Shown piece after piece: positions 25,767-34,880 of a stretch of DNA of 48,471 nt (position 1 is the stretch's first letter; each line of letters begins with the position of its first letter). This stretch comes from Chloroflexota bacterium (lineage in GTDB: Bacteria > Chloroflexota > Anaerolineae > B4-G1): assembly GCA_024232355.1 (NCBI GenBank), contig JAAEPW010000908.1, positions 1-48,471 of the forward strand. Reading direction: 5' to 3'. A program made the position numbers and the translations under genes. The notes beneath the pieces were generated by a model that did not search any database, was not told the DNA's origin, and worked only from the letters and a program-made list of their open reading frames with translations.

Positions 25767-26873
25767 TTAACTGGTTATGGCTTTGTGGACCACGAATCCA
25801 GCTGATCTTGGGGAATCGCAAAGGACATTGTGAGCGCCGTCCTTGAACATACTCCAAACAGTATGCTGCTTCGTGCCACCATGGACCGGGCCCCGGACAT
25901 TCATCCAGTAGCCAGCGTACACGACCGGCATGAAGTGGCTGAAGTCAATGCAGTACCACGGATCGGTGGTGCTACCGGTCTCCGGATCAGTGGCCCCTTC
26001 GAGGTCATCGATCGCCATGACGTCATGGCCGTTGAGGAGCATGTCCGTACCCTCGGTGACGACCATACGGCCGAACGACTCTTTGGATTGGTGGACATCA
26101 TCCTTGGCGTCGAGGTAGTCGAACATATCCTCTTTACCAGTGAAGCCAGTGTAGATACGCCGCTTCGCGGCCTTGCGAACCTCGAACTGATTGGCACCCA
26201 GGGGGGCTTTAAATCTGGCCCGCAAGAAAGCACTCCGCATCTTTTTGATGAAGGAGTTGTCCACGGACGTGTAGATGTCCGCCCAGTTCTTCCAGGTGGT
26301 GTATACGTTGGCGTCGATGCCCGCACATTCAGTGCCAGTACTGGCGTTGCGGTACCGGATGGTCTCGCCCTCAAAACCAGCAGTGGTTGTATCCTTGGTG
26401 AGCATCCGGATGTAGTACGGGACGCCCCGGGGGTACTTGTCATCGGTCGCACTGGTCGGGGCCTGCCACAGAGCAGCCTCGAACAGGTTGGCAAGGTCCC
26501 ACATGGCCTGCATTTCCTTGGCCTTGGCGAGGTCTATGAACCCCTCGGGGTTCGACTTGTTCTGCAGGATCTCGAACTCGTCCCAGGACCAGTTGGTGGT
26601 GACACGAGCCCACGGCATGGTGAACTCGTGAACCGTTTCACCCTGGCTCAGTTCATCGATCTCGTAGTAACCGACATACCGGGCGTTACCAGTCGGGCTC
26701 AGGATCGCCTTGCCGGTGATGGTGGTCCCGCCCTGCTTCTTAATACTCTCCTGATTGAAGATTCGGGCGGCCTCATAGTTGTGGTCGTCCCACGTGATCG
26801 TGAGTTCGTTGCGGGGATACCGCGTATGGGTGAAGGCAACTAGGCCTGCCAGTTGGTCATAGGTATACGACAT
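25767..26873 (-). CDS. Major capsid protein
   Basis: This 368-residue protein follows the scaffold-like gene and precedes the surface proteins, exactly where the shell protein belongs. Its length, lack of low-complexity sequence and mixed alpha/beta pattern suit an HK97-fold capsid protein; visible stretches include ATRIFNQ-type N-terminal helix (NYEAARIFNQES) and NWSWDEFEILQN. GGAGGACAAG precedes the ATG. No motif proves the fold, so the call rests on order, size and resemblance to phage capsid proteins. Confidence 0.75.
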   Translation of the reverse strand: MSYTYDQLAGLVAFTHTRYPRNELTITWDDHNYEAARIFNQESIKKQGGTTITGKAILSPTGNARYVGYYEIDELSQGETVHEFTMPWARVTTNWSWDEFEILQNKSNPEGFIDLAKAKEMQAMWDLANLFEAALWQAPTSATDDKYPRGVPYYIRMLTKDTTTAGFEGETIRYRNASTGTECAGIDANVYTTWKNWADIYTSVDNSFIKKMRSAFLRARFKAPLGANQFEVRKAAKRRIYTGFTGKEDMFDYLDAKDDVHQSKESFGRMVVTEGTDMLLNGHDVMAIDDLEGATDPETGSTTDPWYCIDFSHFMPVVYAGYWMNVRGPVHGGTKQHTVWSMFKDGAHNVLCDSPRSAGFVVHKAITS

Positions 26874-26889
26874 CTTGTCCTCCTAGAGA

Positions 26890-27972
26890 CTACGCGAATA
26901 CTTCTTTGAGTTTCGCGTTCATCTCATCAACTGCTTGTTTCTCGTTGAGTTTCCCACCACCAGAACGATCCGGCGGCATATTACTGTTGGGCTGTAGTGT
27001 AAGCCCGCGTTCGCGCTTCTTTGCCGACTTGACAATGCGACTGCGAACGATCTGCTCAGCCATCGGTGCCGACACCGTCAGGTGCGCACGCTCCAACGCC
27101 TCAGCAGTACCCATCTGCCTCCCTGCAACCTCAGCACCGTACAGCAACTCCTGGGCACGGTTGCAAACCTCAACACGGTTCGCACGTTGTCCGGGCGTCA
27201 GGTGGTTCCAGTCGCCGGTCTTTGACGCCTCTGCACCGTATAGGTCGGCATAGACGCCCATGTCATCAGCAGCAAAGAACGTATTGATCTGTATGCGTGC
27301 TGCGACTTCCTCATCCACTGTGCGGACGGGGACTTCCGGCTGTTGCTGCACTGGCTTCTGCTGCACTGGCTGGCGGTCCCTCTCCAGCAGTCGCAGCATC
27401 ACGTCTGCCATTGGGTCATCCTCACCCGCGTAGTGGCTCTTAACCCGGTCGATCAGTACATCGGTTTCGGTACGTGGGTTACGGTCACCACTCGCAGACT
27501 GCTGGGGTGCTGGCTCAGGCTTGGCCTGAGCTTGCTGTGCGGCATGTCGCCCCAAGGCACCAAGCTGTTCGGACGTGCTGTTCACCATCTCAAAACACTT
27601 GGCCAGGTGCTTCGCCGCCAACTCCGGGGAGGAGTCATACAACTCCGAGACCTCCTCCGCAGTCATGCCCATTCGCAGGGCGGCACGATAATGACTGTCT
27701 GACAATGCGGGCTTATCGTCTTCCTCACCGCCATCATCACTTTCCGGGGTAGGTTCGGGATCGGCTTCCCCTTCCGGTTCCGGCTCGGGCTCAGGCTCGG
27801 GCTGCGGCTCCGGTTCGGGGGTAGGTGTTCCCTCAGCTTCCGGGTCAGTGACGGGCGGATCTTGGGTAGACGCGGCGGGTTCTACACCTGCCGGGGCAAG
27901 GCCACCGTCAAAATCGACTTTATCGATCTCCCTTTGCAGGGCATCAATATCTTCCTTATTGTTGTCAAACAT
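26890..27972 (-). CDS. Scaffolding protein
   Basis: This 360-residue protein has a strongly acidic Glu/Pro repeat region (about residues 40-90) and then helices rich in Ala, Gln and Glu, ending with a basic tail including KSAKKRERG. Acidic, helical proteins of this kind next to the capsid gene are scaffolds that guide prohead assembly and then leave or are cleaved. It lies 17 bases upstream of the capsid start region in the operon. The Pro-Glu repeat is the most notable feature. Confidence 0.7.
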   Translation of the reverse strand: MFDNNKEDIDALQREIDKVDFDGGLAPAGVEPAASTQDPPVTDPEAEGTPTPEPEPQPEPEPEPEPEGEADPEPTPESDDGGEEDDKPALSDSHYRAALRMGMTAEEVSELYDSSPELAAKHLAKCFEMVNSTSEQLGALGRHAAQQAQAKPEPAPQQSASGDRNPRTETDVLIDRVKSHYAGEDDPMADVMLRLLERDRQPVQQKPVQQQPEVPVRTVDEEVAARIQINTFFAADDMGVYADLYGAEASKTGDWNHLTPGQRANRVEVCNRAQELLYGAEVAGRQMGTAEALERAHLTVSAPMAEQIVRSRIVKSAKKRERGLTLQPNSNMPPDRSGGGKLNEKQAVDEMNAKLKEVFA

Positions 27973-27982
27973 TACGTGTCCC

Positions 27983-28342
27983 CTATTTGATCCGTGTCAT
28001 ACGCCGCCGGTTACGCCCCTGCGGCTTGTGTTTACCCCGCTTTTCGAGGTATGCGTCGTGCTGCCCAAAGTTCGTGAACACCGGTCGACACGCCTTGTCC
28101 AAAGGGACGTCGGGGTACAACCTCTGGTGCTCCGCACGCTGCTCTGGGTGTATCGCCAGGGCGTCGGAGTGGATGTCCTTGGTGTAGCTGTCCTTCTGGC
28201 ATCTGGGCGAGCCCGCCATCAGGTCCCTGCGCATGAGGTCGCTACACCCCGAGCATATCACAGGCAAGCTGGACTCAGCCATCGGCTTGACAATATCCTC
28301 ACGGTTCCCGCACATGTCACACACATAAGCGTAAACTGGCAT
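27983..28342 (-). CDS. FmdB-like zinc-ribbon protein
   Basis: This 119-residue protein opens with MPVYAYVCDMCG and a later CSGCSD, matching the FmdB-type zinc ribbon. The C-terminal half is basic and ends KHKPQGRNRRRMTRIK. Such small zinc-ribbon proteins are common between portal and scaffold genes in phages; their function is not established. The start overlaps the upstream stop as TAATG. Confidence 0.7.
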   Translation of the reverse strand: MPVYAYVCDMCGNREDIVKPMAESSLPVICSGCSDLMRRDLMAGSPRCQKDSYTKDIHSDALAIHPEQRAEHQRLYPDVPLDKACRPVFTNFGQHDAYLEKRGKHKPQGRNRRRMTRIK

Positions 28343-28617
28343 TACTTTTTCCCCTTCTTCTTCCGCTTGTCCACGTCAGACGGCATCTCCTTCTTGGACA
28401 CGCCCGCCGCGGCAAGCTGGGCTTGCACACTCTTCGTCACGGCATTTGTCCCGTCGGACTTCTTTTTCTTTTCCTTCTTCTTGGGCTTGCCCCAGCCCTC
28501 CTCATACATCTGCGGGTACTTCTGCCTCAGATTGAACTCGGCCTTGATTTTCTCGGCGTAGCTGCCCTTGCCAACCGCGACCTTTTTCTTTTTCTTGGGC
28601 TTACCAAACAGTCCCAT
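28342..28617 (-). CDS. Lysine-rich small virion-operon protein
   Basis: This 91-residue protein begins MGLFGKPKKKKK and contains three Lys-rich clusters around a short helical core. It is strongly positively charged and could bind DNA or an acidic partner such as the scaffold. ATG 28617 overlaps the portal stop as TGATG, which decides the start. I recognise no family. Confidence 0.65.
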   Translation of the reverse strand: MGLFGKPKKKKKVAVGKGSYAEKIKAEFNLRQKYPQMYEEGWGKPKKKEKKKKSDGTNAVTKSVQAQLAAAGVSKKEMPSDVDKRKKKGKK

Positions 28618-30428
28618 CACATCCCTCGCATTCTATCGGCCTGCCCAACAGCGGCTGTTCTCTGGGCGTTCTGGTTGAAGTCCTGGGTCGGTGTCCCCAT
28701 AGGTGAGCCGCCCACTGGAGAACCGCCGTCGGTCTGCATGCCTGGGGCACTTTTCTTCGGTGATCCTACCGTATCCGCGTGCCACTGCATGCGGGCACGG
28801 AACGCCGGGTCCTCCCAGATGCCGTCCACGACACTCGCAATACCAAGATCCTCTGCCACATTCATCAGGTATGTTGAGATGTTGAACGGTTGCCCTGCCT
28901 GCGTTGCAAGCTGCAGGGCGGTGAAAGCCTGCGGTATTACCTGTGACACAAAGTACGTTAGTGCCTTCTCACGAACAGCGGGATCGATTATGGTCATGGA
29001 CCGCTGCACGATCTCAAACCCGAGTGTGCCGAACGAACCCGTCTTGTCCGCTGGTGTCAAGAACAACTGCTGCTCCTCACCCGTGGGCAGGCGCTTAATC
29101 AGCGGAATACCCGGCTGGTCCGGAACGAACAGCAGGTCATCGTTGTGCATAAACCAAGCCTGGATAGCAGCGATATCCGCTGTAGTCTCGTAAGTCATGT
29201 CACGCATGTCGTTGATGCTGACGGATGCGTTCTGCTGTAGGATCTGCTGGCCAGTCGCCTTATTGGAGTTGATGGCAGAACCGCTCATCATGTCCGGGTT
29301 GCCAGCCACGAGGTTGAACCACCCGTACAGGTTCTGCGTCATCTGTACAGTACCTGGATCAGCCCCCTCAAAGGATTGTATGTTGATACTGCCCGGGTCC
29401 TCTGTGGCCAGCCACTCGCCGTCAATTGCGTCATGTGCTGCCTCAGCCGCATCAAAGTTAGCGGGAGCGTAGAACCCGAGGTTCTTCTGTCTGTCGGCCT
29501 GGCTCATTGCCTTCTTGAACAGACGGTTCGTCATGTCCGCGAGGTCACGCCACACACCAACAGGTGCCACCGGGAACGGGTTATCCGGAACCGGCTGGGT
29601 AATAGAGCCAAAAGTATATAGACCGGACTCGGGCCCATAGTACTCCTCCACTTTCAGGAAATCCTTTGGCGAGGACTCTGCCGGATCAGGGATATAACAG
29701 ATGGCCTCTGCTTCCGGAACCCAGACCTCCACGACGTTGACGTAGTCCTGCCAAGCGTTGAAGATCAGAGAACTCGTATCCTCCTGCGTTATAACCTCCG
29801 ACCGTTCGGTATCGTGCTGGTTCTTCATACCCGCACGCGGCAGCCGCTTGATGAGGTCATGGTCCCAGCCGTCAAGGCTCAGTAGCTTGGACCGCTCGAT
29901 GCGTACGCGGTGGCCGATGAACTTTCCCTCCTGGAACCTACGGCACATCGGATCAATGGAGAGGTCGTCCAAGCTGATCTGCTTAGTGTATATCTGCATG
30001 GGGTCGACACTGACATCAGCGTCCACGGTGACCTTCTGGCCGGACTGGGCAAGTGACGTCTTGTAAATGCTTAGCCCGGATAGGGCCGTATCCACCAACC
30101 CAGACCGCAGGGTTCTGTGCAGCTTCAACTTCTTGTGCAGTTTGCTGAGCCCGAGCCCCAGCTTCTCCGCGTACTCACGCTGCTCTAGCAGGTCAGTCAG
30201 TACCTTGGTCGCCCCGGCCTGCTGTATGATGTTCGGTATCAGGGCACGGATGGTTAGGAACACCAGGTTGATCGGCCTCTCACCGGTCATCCCGTGCTGC
30301 TCAGCCATGTAGGTGCCCATATACTCGCGGACTGCGTATGCCCTGGCCCTGCGGAATGTCTCCAACCGCTTGAACCCTTCAAGTACGCTGTCACTGAGTT
30401 TCTGTGCAGTAAGTGATCTCGGCATCAT
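28617..30428 (-). CDS. Portal protein
   Basis: This 603-residue protein follows the large terminase and precedes the scaffold and capsid genes. Size, the helical stem-like middle, and segments such as DALSVDPMCRRF-type (LDDLSIDPMCRRFQEGKF) match podovirus-like portals, which form the ring through which DNA enters and leaves the head. ATG 30428 overlaps the terminase stop as TGATG. The distal part ends in a glycine/methionine-rich tail. Confidence 0.8.
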   Translation of the reverse strand: MMPRSLTAQKLSDSVLEGFKRLETFRRARAYAVREYMGTYMAEQHGMTGERPINLVFLTIRALIPNIIQQAGATKVLTDLLEQREYAEKLGLGLSKLHKKLKLHRTLRSGLVDTALSGLSIYKTSLAQSGQKVTVDADVSVDPMQIYTKQISLDDLSIDPMCRRFQEGKFIGHRVRIERSKLLSLDGWDHDLIKRLPRAGMKNQHDTERSEVITQEDTSSLIFNAWQDYVNVVEVWVPEAEAICYIPDPAESSPKDFLKVEEYYGPESGLYTFGSITQPVPDNPFPVAPVGVWRDLADMTNRLFKKAMSQADRQKNLGFYAPANFDAAEAAHDAIDGEWLATEDPGSINIQSFEGADPGTVQMTQNLYGWFNLVAGNPDMMSGSAINSNKATGQQILQQNASVSINDMRDMTYETTADIAAIQAWFMHNDDLLFVPDQPGIPLIKRLPTGEEQQLFLTPADKTGSFGTLGFEIVQRSMTIIDPAVREKALTYFVSQVIPQAFTALQLATQAGQPFNISTYLMNVAEDLGIASVVDGIWEDPAFRARMQWHADTVGSPKKSAPGMQTDGGSPVGGSPMGTPTQDFNQNAQRTAAVGQADRMRGM

Positions 30429-32365
30429 CAACCTCTAAACGAGTATTCTTTTTGCCAACCCTTTTGCCGCTTTCTGCTACGCCGCCACCCGCCGAACCTA
30501 CCCTCCCATGAGGACTCGGGGGCGTCCGAGTAGTTCGTTCGCGGCTTGATTTTACTCTTGTTCAGTGTGGTAAGGGCATCGGCAATTGTCCTGTCACCGT
30601 GTCCGAGGTAGTCAGCTTTGGATTTGTCACTCAGTTCGGCCGGACCAACGCCGCCGCCGGGGTACGTGATGTACGTCTTCGTCTGGTCGAGGCTCTGCTG
30701 GTCCCGGTTGATGACCTTGTTCTCTATCAGGTCCCGCTCGTACGCACGTAACAGCAGTGCCTTACGCTCGCGGCTGGAGTGCCAGCCGTACTTGGCGGTC
30801 TTCTTGGTAGTCGTCTGCCCGATCGTCTCATCACGGTAGTAGTGCGGGTACCGCATGACCTTAACGAATACGTGGCCGAAGTCCCAGCCCGGCCCGTTCA
30901 TCTCCCACACTACGAAGGGCAGGCGGCGGGGTGCGGCACCCCCGACCCATAGGGCCAGAGCGGCGACAGTTCTAGCGGCTTCGTACGGTGGGGAAGTCTT
31001 ACTAGCCCACTTCGCAACGATCTCACCTGTTTGGTCGCACCGCACGGACGCGACGGACTCTGTAGTTGTCTCACCGCCTTGTCCCTTCGACAAGTCAATA
31101 CCTATCGTATAAGTCTTGGATTGGTCCAGCCGCCCTTTGGTTAGGTGTGTCCATACTGCCAGTTCGCCCCTCGTGTGGCGTGTCAGCTTAATGGACCGCA
31201 TGTCCCGGCGGCGTAGTATCGCAGCAACCGACGCATTCGACAGCTTGTCGCGCAGTTCTACGTTCAGCCGGTGACGCGGCTTGCGTGCGTATAGTGCAGC
31301 GTGCTTGTCAATATCCGTGTTGGTAAAGAAGGTGTCACCGACCTCGCCCTCTTTCGCGTAAATCTCGATTGCTACCTCTTTCCACCCGTTCCGCTCTATC
31401 TCCTGCTCAATCCACGGAGAGGTTATGCGGTACTCCTTGGTAGCCGCGTCCCGCAGGACGAACCGGCCAATCCCTTTCCTCGGGTGGCTCCACGCCATCA
31501 ACGGGAACACCTTGATCTTGCCAGAGTTTTTCCACGTGGAATAACAGGACCCAGGCAGATCCACTGTCGAATTGACAATTCGACAGGGGGTCACTGCGGC
31601 CGTTGCCCGCTTGATCCCTTCTCCGGCTTCAACTTTGGCAAACTCATCCAGCAGCAGAAGGGCACATCGGTCACCAGATAGGGCGGATCGGTTGGTCGAC
31701 TCACCAGCAATGGTTGAGCCGTTCAATTCGTTGTGGATACGCATGCTGGTCCTGTTGGCCCGGCCGCGAACCAAAACCCCCGGCGGGCACATCCACTCAG
31801 GGAGGTACGTATTGACAAAGTCCGCCTTGTAGAACAGGGACTTCGAGATCGGGCTGTCCACCATATCCTCAACACGGCTCATACACCTCAACTGTGTGTT
31901 GGGCCGCGTTAGCCACAACCACTGCACAAACAGCATACACAGCCACGACGCGCCCATATCACGGGACTTGTCTACCAACCCGTCCTCACCATTCCGGAAC
32001 CTGTCGAGTAGGAACTGCACCATCTCGTCCTGCCGCTCGTACAGGATAAACGGGTGTATCGCCGTCTTCGCGGGTATCGTCGTATTGGTGGTGGGGTCTA
32101 CTTCCTGCTCCCAAAGTGTATAGGCAAAAGAGTTGATCCAAAAGGCCGCCGACGCCTTGCACGCCGCCAGTAGATCCACTTGCAGCACCGGGTCCTTAGC
32201 TGCACGGTACAGCAGCTTCTCCCGGTACTCCATGTTCTCACTGGGCTGCATAGGCACAATCAGTCCGGTCTCTGGGCAGGTCCATGTCCTCCGATCGGAG
32301 GGGAACGGCGTTGCAAGTGTCGGTTTTATCAGGCCATCAGTCACTGACGGCATCCTCCGTAACAT
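30428..32365 (-). CDS. terL: Terminase large subunit
   Basis: This 645-residue motor packages DNA into the head. The variant Walker A motif DKSRDMGASW lies at 132-141 and Walker B LLLLDE at 237-241. The RNase H-like nuclease domain begins with YTIGIDLSKGQG, where Asp424 is a metal ligand. These match the packaging ATPase and headful-type nuclease of phage terminases. The start may be ATG 32365 or GTG 32368; both overlap the small-subunit gene. The neighbours are small terminase and portal. Confidence 0.92.
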   Translation of the reverse strand: MLRRMPSVTDGLIKPTLATPFPSDRRTWTCPETGLIVPMQPSENMEYREKLLYRAAKDPVLQVDLLAACKASAAFWINSFAYTLWEQEVDPTTNTTIPAKTAIHPFILYERQDEMVQFLLDRFRNGEDGLVDKSRDMGASWLCMLFVQWLWLTRPNTQLRCMSRVEDMVDSPISKSLFYKADFVNTYLPEWMCPPGVLVRGRANRTSMRIHNELNGSTIAGESTNRSALSGDRCALLLLDEFAKVEAGEGIKRATAAVTPCRIVNSTVDLPGSCYSTWKNSGKIKVFPLMAWSHPRKGIGRFVLRDAATKEYRITSPWIEQEIERNGWKEVAIEIYAKEGEVGDTFFTNTDIDKHAALYARKPRHRLNVELRDKLSNASVAAILRRRDMRSIKLTRHTRGELAVWTHLTKGRLDQSKTYTIGIDLSKGQGGETTTESVASVRCDQTGEIVAKWASKTSPPYEAARTVAALALWVGGAAPRRLPFVVWEMNGPGWDFGHVFVKVMRYPHYYRDETIGQTTTKKTAKYGWHSSRERKALLLRAYERDLIENKVINRDQQSLDQTKTYITYPGGGVGPAELSDKSKADYLGHGDRTIADALTTLNKSKIKPRTNYSDAPESSWEGRFGGWRRSRKRQKGWQKEYSFRG

Positions 32366-32747
32366 CACCGGCTAGCGCGTTAAGCCTCTCCTTGTTGAGC
32401 CTCGATATCCTGTCGGGGACGCTCTCCTTTTCGTCGTCTGTCTTCCTATCCCCAGATCCCGGCTTGCCCTCTGTCCGATCAAGCACAATCTTTACGTAGT
32501 CAAGCGACGGTTCTACGGTCTCGCCATCGTCATCCTTGTGCCGTAGGGCCTTGCTCCAGATGTGCCGGGCCATCGCCTCAGCCTTGCTGATGATACGCGG
32601 GGGGCCTGGGTTACAGCCGTCATCCAGGATGACCTCCGTGACTTCCTGGCCTATCGCCCTCAGCATTTCGCTCAGGGCCCTACCGGCCCTCTGCTTCTTG
32701 CCGAGTTCACGCATGTCGTCACCGTGGGGGTGGGGTTCCTTAGCCAT
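32337..32747 (-). CDS. Putative terminase small subunit
   Basis: This 136-residue, charged helical protein lies directly upstream of the large terminase and overlaps its start, the normal place for the DNA-recognition subunit. A helical region (RALSEMLRAIGQEVTEVI, then KAEAMARHIWSKAL) is followed by a polar tail. I see no diagnostic helix-turn-helix, so the call is by position and size. Its ATG overlaps the SPFH gene stop as TAATG. Confidence 0.6.
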   Translation of the reverse strand: MAKEPHPHGDDMRELGKKQRAGRALSEMLRAIGQEVTEVILDDGCNPGPPRIISKAEAMARHIWSKALRHKDDDGETVEPSLDYVKIVLDRTEGKPGSGDRKTDDEKESVPDRISRLNKERLNALAGDVTEDAVSD

Positions 32748-33271
32748 TAAACTATGCCCTTCATGTCGCCAAACAACCGCAGGCTGCGGACCCGGCCGAG
32801 ATCAGTGAGGTACACCTGTTCGACCTTCACGCCCCAGCCCCGTGCTGCATCTGCCAGCTTCTTCCGCAGTTCCTGCTTAACGCCATCGATACTGTCACAG
32901 TCTGACAGCTTCTGCAGCCGCACGTACTCAAGGATCACCCCGAGAGCCAACGTAACGATTGCCTGATCCACATCTTGCACGGTAAACAGAGCCTTCTCGA
33001 CATCACGGATACGGTACCGTACTGCACCGGACACCACTATATCCTGGCCATCGCTGGTGCGAACAGACTGGGGAGGCAGATCAACAACCTGCGTCACTAC
33101 CTCCATGGCAATAACCTTTTGCAGCACGGGCCACACGATATACCAGCCCGGCTTGAGTACCCTGTACTGGCTTCCGCCGGTGATCCGGGCGGCCATCTCG
33201 GTAGGGTCCACCATCACCAGCCCAGGGATGAGGGCCAGTATCCTGTCGAAAATCTGTTGTAGCCACTCCAT
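32747..33271 (-). CDS. SPFH/Band 7 (stomatin-prohibitin-like) protein
   Basis: This 174-residue protein resembles the SPFH core of stomatin, prohibitin and HflC. An amphipathic N-terminus (MEWLQQIFDRILALIPG) could attach it to the membrane. It is followed by VLKPGWYIVWPVLQKV, VVDLPPQSVRTSDGQDIVV, AVRYRIRDVEKALFTV and VKVEQVYLTDL, the usual SPFH order. Host SPFH proteins shape membrane domains and regulate proteases such as FtsH. Here it sits in one unit with a GroES-like gene and a membrane serine protease. Confidence 0.8.
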   Translation of the reverse strand: MEWLQQIFDRILALIPGLVMVDPTEMAARITGGSQYRVLKPGWYIVWPVLQKVIAMEVVTQVVDLPPQSVRTSDGQDIVVSGAVRYRIRDVEKALFTVQDVDQAIVTLALGVILEYVRLQKLSDCDSIDGVKQELRKKLADAARGWGVKVEQVYLTDLGRVRSLRLFGDMKGIV

Positions 33272-33273
33272 GG

Positions 33274-33429
33274 TTACCGTTTCCCCGTCAGCTTGCCCAG
33301 GACCCTAAGTTCGTGCATCCGCTTGGAAAAATAGGCAAAGGTGATCTTACCGTATGCCAAAGCCCAGCGGAGATCCTCTTCCGCTCGGCTTATCTGACTC
33401 GGCCTACGCTTACACCCTTTGCCGCTCAT
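33274..33429 (-). CDS. Small basic hypothetical protein (51 aa)
   Basis: This short gene fits exactly between the GroES-like and SPFH genes; its ATG follows the GroES stop by one base and its stop is two bases before the SPFH ATG. The product is a basic helical protein (SRAEEDLRWALAYGKITFAY). Tight spacing supports it as real. The family and role are unknown, but the company suggests a link with the protease/chaperonin unit. Confidence 0.6.
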   Translation of the reverse strand: MSGKGCKRRPSQISRAEEDLRWALAYGKITFAYFSKRMHELRVLGKLTGKR

Positions 33430-33430
33430 A

Positions 33431-33778
33431 TCAGTTCAGCCCCACTGGCGGTACGGAGGTAGTAATCCCCACTCGCGGCTTCTCCTCGTAGCCTTCCTCG
33501 CCCCTACGCCACACGACGGCGACGTCCTCCTCCTTCACGACCAGGGCGGGCTCGCCCTCGTGCTCCAGGTCGAACGCACCGGTCTGCATGACCCGCATCA
33601 TCGTCAGCAGCGGAACAAGGACTCTGTCCCCGACGTCAAGCGTTTGCACATCCGGACCGACGCAGACGATCTCGCCACGCTTCGATTCCTTCTGGGCGGA
33701 ATCGGGGAGTAGGATACCCTTCTCGACGGCCTCGTTCTTTTCACGTATGAGCACGATGTTACTTCCTAGACATTCCAT
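33431..33778 (-). CDS. GroES-like co-chaperonin
   Basis: This 115-residue protein has the GroES/Cpn10 pattern: an N-terminal strand SNIVLIREKNEAVEKG, ILLPDSAQKESKRGEIVCVG, LDVGDRVLVP, then the closing strand ALVVKEEDVAVV. The ILLP segment is in the place of the mobile-loop IVL that grips GroEL, but the loop before it is short. T4 gp31 is the known phage precedent, needed to fold the capsid protein. A C-terminal tail of about 25 residues goes beyond GroES. Confidence 0.8.
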   Translation of the reverse strand: MECLGSNIVLIREKNEAVEKGILLPDSAQKESKRGEIVCVGPDVQTLDVGDRVLVPLLTMMRVMQTGAFDLEHEGEPALVVKEEDVAVVWRRGEEGYEEKPRVGITTSVPPVGLN

Positions 33779-33858
33779 TTGTTCCCCGATTTCAGTAAAT
33801 AACGTGATGCCCGGCGTAGTCGCTTGGGGCTATCCCCAGCAAAGCCAAGCATTTGCAT
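33766..33858 (-). CDS. Possible micro-gene (30 aa)
   Basis: A frame from ATG 33858 reads MQMLGFAGDSPKRLRRASRY and ends inside the GroES-like gene start, a 13-base overlap. It fills the 88-base gap between the protease and GroES genes. No good ribosome site is present, so this is a weak call; the gap may simply hold the GroES ribosome site. Confidence 0.25.
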   Translation of the reverse strand: MQMLGFAGDSPKRLRRASRYLLKSGNKWNV

Positions 33859-33866
33859 AGCATAAC

Positions 33867-34847
33867 TCAGTCGTTACCCTCTGCCCCGGCACTGTGCGAA
33901 GTCTGGTAAGAGTCGTAGTATTCCTCGAATGGGGGTTCCGCCGGTTTGATAACCACATTAAATCGACACAGGTTAAGCTGAGTGCGAACGTCCTCGACAG
34001 TGTCACGGAATCGAGCGACGGGCACCGAGAAGTTCAGTGTCTCCGCTTCACCCGCGACCAGTACGCCGATCACCCTACAATCCAGGTCGAATACGGGCCC
34101 GCCCGAGTTGCCAGGGAATGCCGATGACGTCGACTGCAGCATAACGTGCCAATTGTACTCCTGGTATCGCCCCCACCCGCCCTCGCGGTTGTAAAGGTCG
34201 CGGCCTCTACCAGACACGATGCCGAGGCTCACGCTATTGAAGTTGTAGATGCCGTGGGGACTGCCCATGATAAAGACGCGGTCGCCGGGCCGTAATACGT
34301 CTTCGTCGGCCAGCCGGGCGTAAGGCAGGTTGGGTTCTTGGATATACTCAACATAGTTCTTCTGGTCAAGCCCATCTGCAGGTGCCCATTGGGGCCCGGG
34401 ACGGCGAGCGTGTTCAAGGTCCAACTGCATGAACGAGACGTCGTTCTCCTTGTCCTCGATCGCATGCTTGACGGGGAAGATCCGGCCGTCGTCCAGCTTG
34501 ATCTGGTACGTGCCGTGCTGCCCATCGGTGACATGCTTGGCACTAAAAATTATCCCATCGGCCGAGATCAGACACCCGGAGCCTTGGCACACGTTCTCCT
34601 TGTAGACGTGAACGACAGACAGGCGAACTCGCGCGACCTCGTCAGCAATGCCCCGGTCCTTGACGACGGGCATCTTGGTGACGCGGTGCTCGTGTCGCTC
34701 GATGACTGCTGCCGGGTCGGAGACTACCAGCACAACCGCCAATACAGCAGCGATCATAGCCAGGATAAGCCCGGCGACCGCCAACGGGTGGGTCGGGCGG
34801 GGCTCGTGGATAACCACCTCATTCGCCTCGTTGCGTTCATCGTCCAT
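33867..34847 (-). CDS. Membrane-anchored trypsin-like serine protease (DegP-like)
   Basis: This 326-residue protein has a short cytoplasmic start, one membrane helix (about 21-43), and a chymotrypsin/HtrA-type protease domain. The triad is His105 in FSAKHVTD, Asp136 in KENDVSFMQL and Ser248 in FPGNSGGPVFD. No PDZ domain follows; the C-terminus is acidic and disordered. The orientation rule would put the protease outside the cytoplasm. It could process virion or envelope proteins, or act as a quality-control enzyme. GGGGAG before ATG supports the start. Prohead protease activity is an alternative, made less likely by the anchor. Confidence 0.85.
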   Translation of the reverse strand: MDDERNEANEVVIHEPRPTHPLAVAGLILAMIAAVLAVVLVVSDPAAVIERHEHRVTKMPVVKDRGIADEVARVRLSVVHVYKENVCQGSGCLISADGIIFSAKHVTDGQHGTYQIKLDDGRIFPVKHAIEDKENDVSFMQLDLEHARRPGPQWAPADGLDQKNYVEYIQEPNLPYARLADEDVLRPGDRVFIMGSPHGIYNFNSVSLGIVSGRGRDLYNREGGWGRYQEYNWHVMLQSTSSAFPGNSGGPVFDLDCRVIGVLVAGEAETLNFSVPVARFRDTVEDVRTQLNLCRFNVVIKPAEPPFEEYYDSYQTSHSAGAEGND

Positions 34848-34880
34848 AGGTGCTCCCCTTCGTGAGTAGCCGGTAACACG

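Noticed and set aside
25830..26843. A 337-codon plus-strand frame opposite the capsid gene
   Set aside because: It is antisense to a confident capsid gene with a good ribosome site; no independent signals support it.
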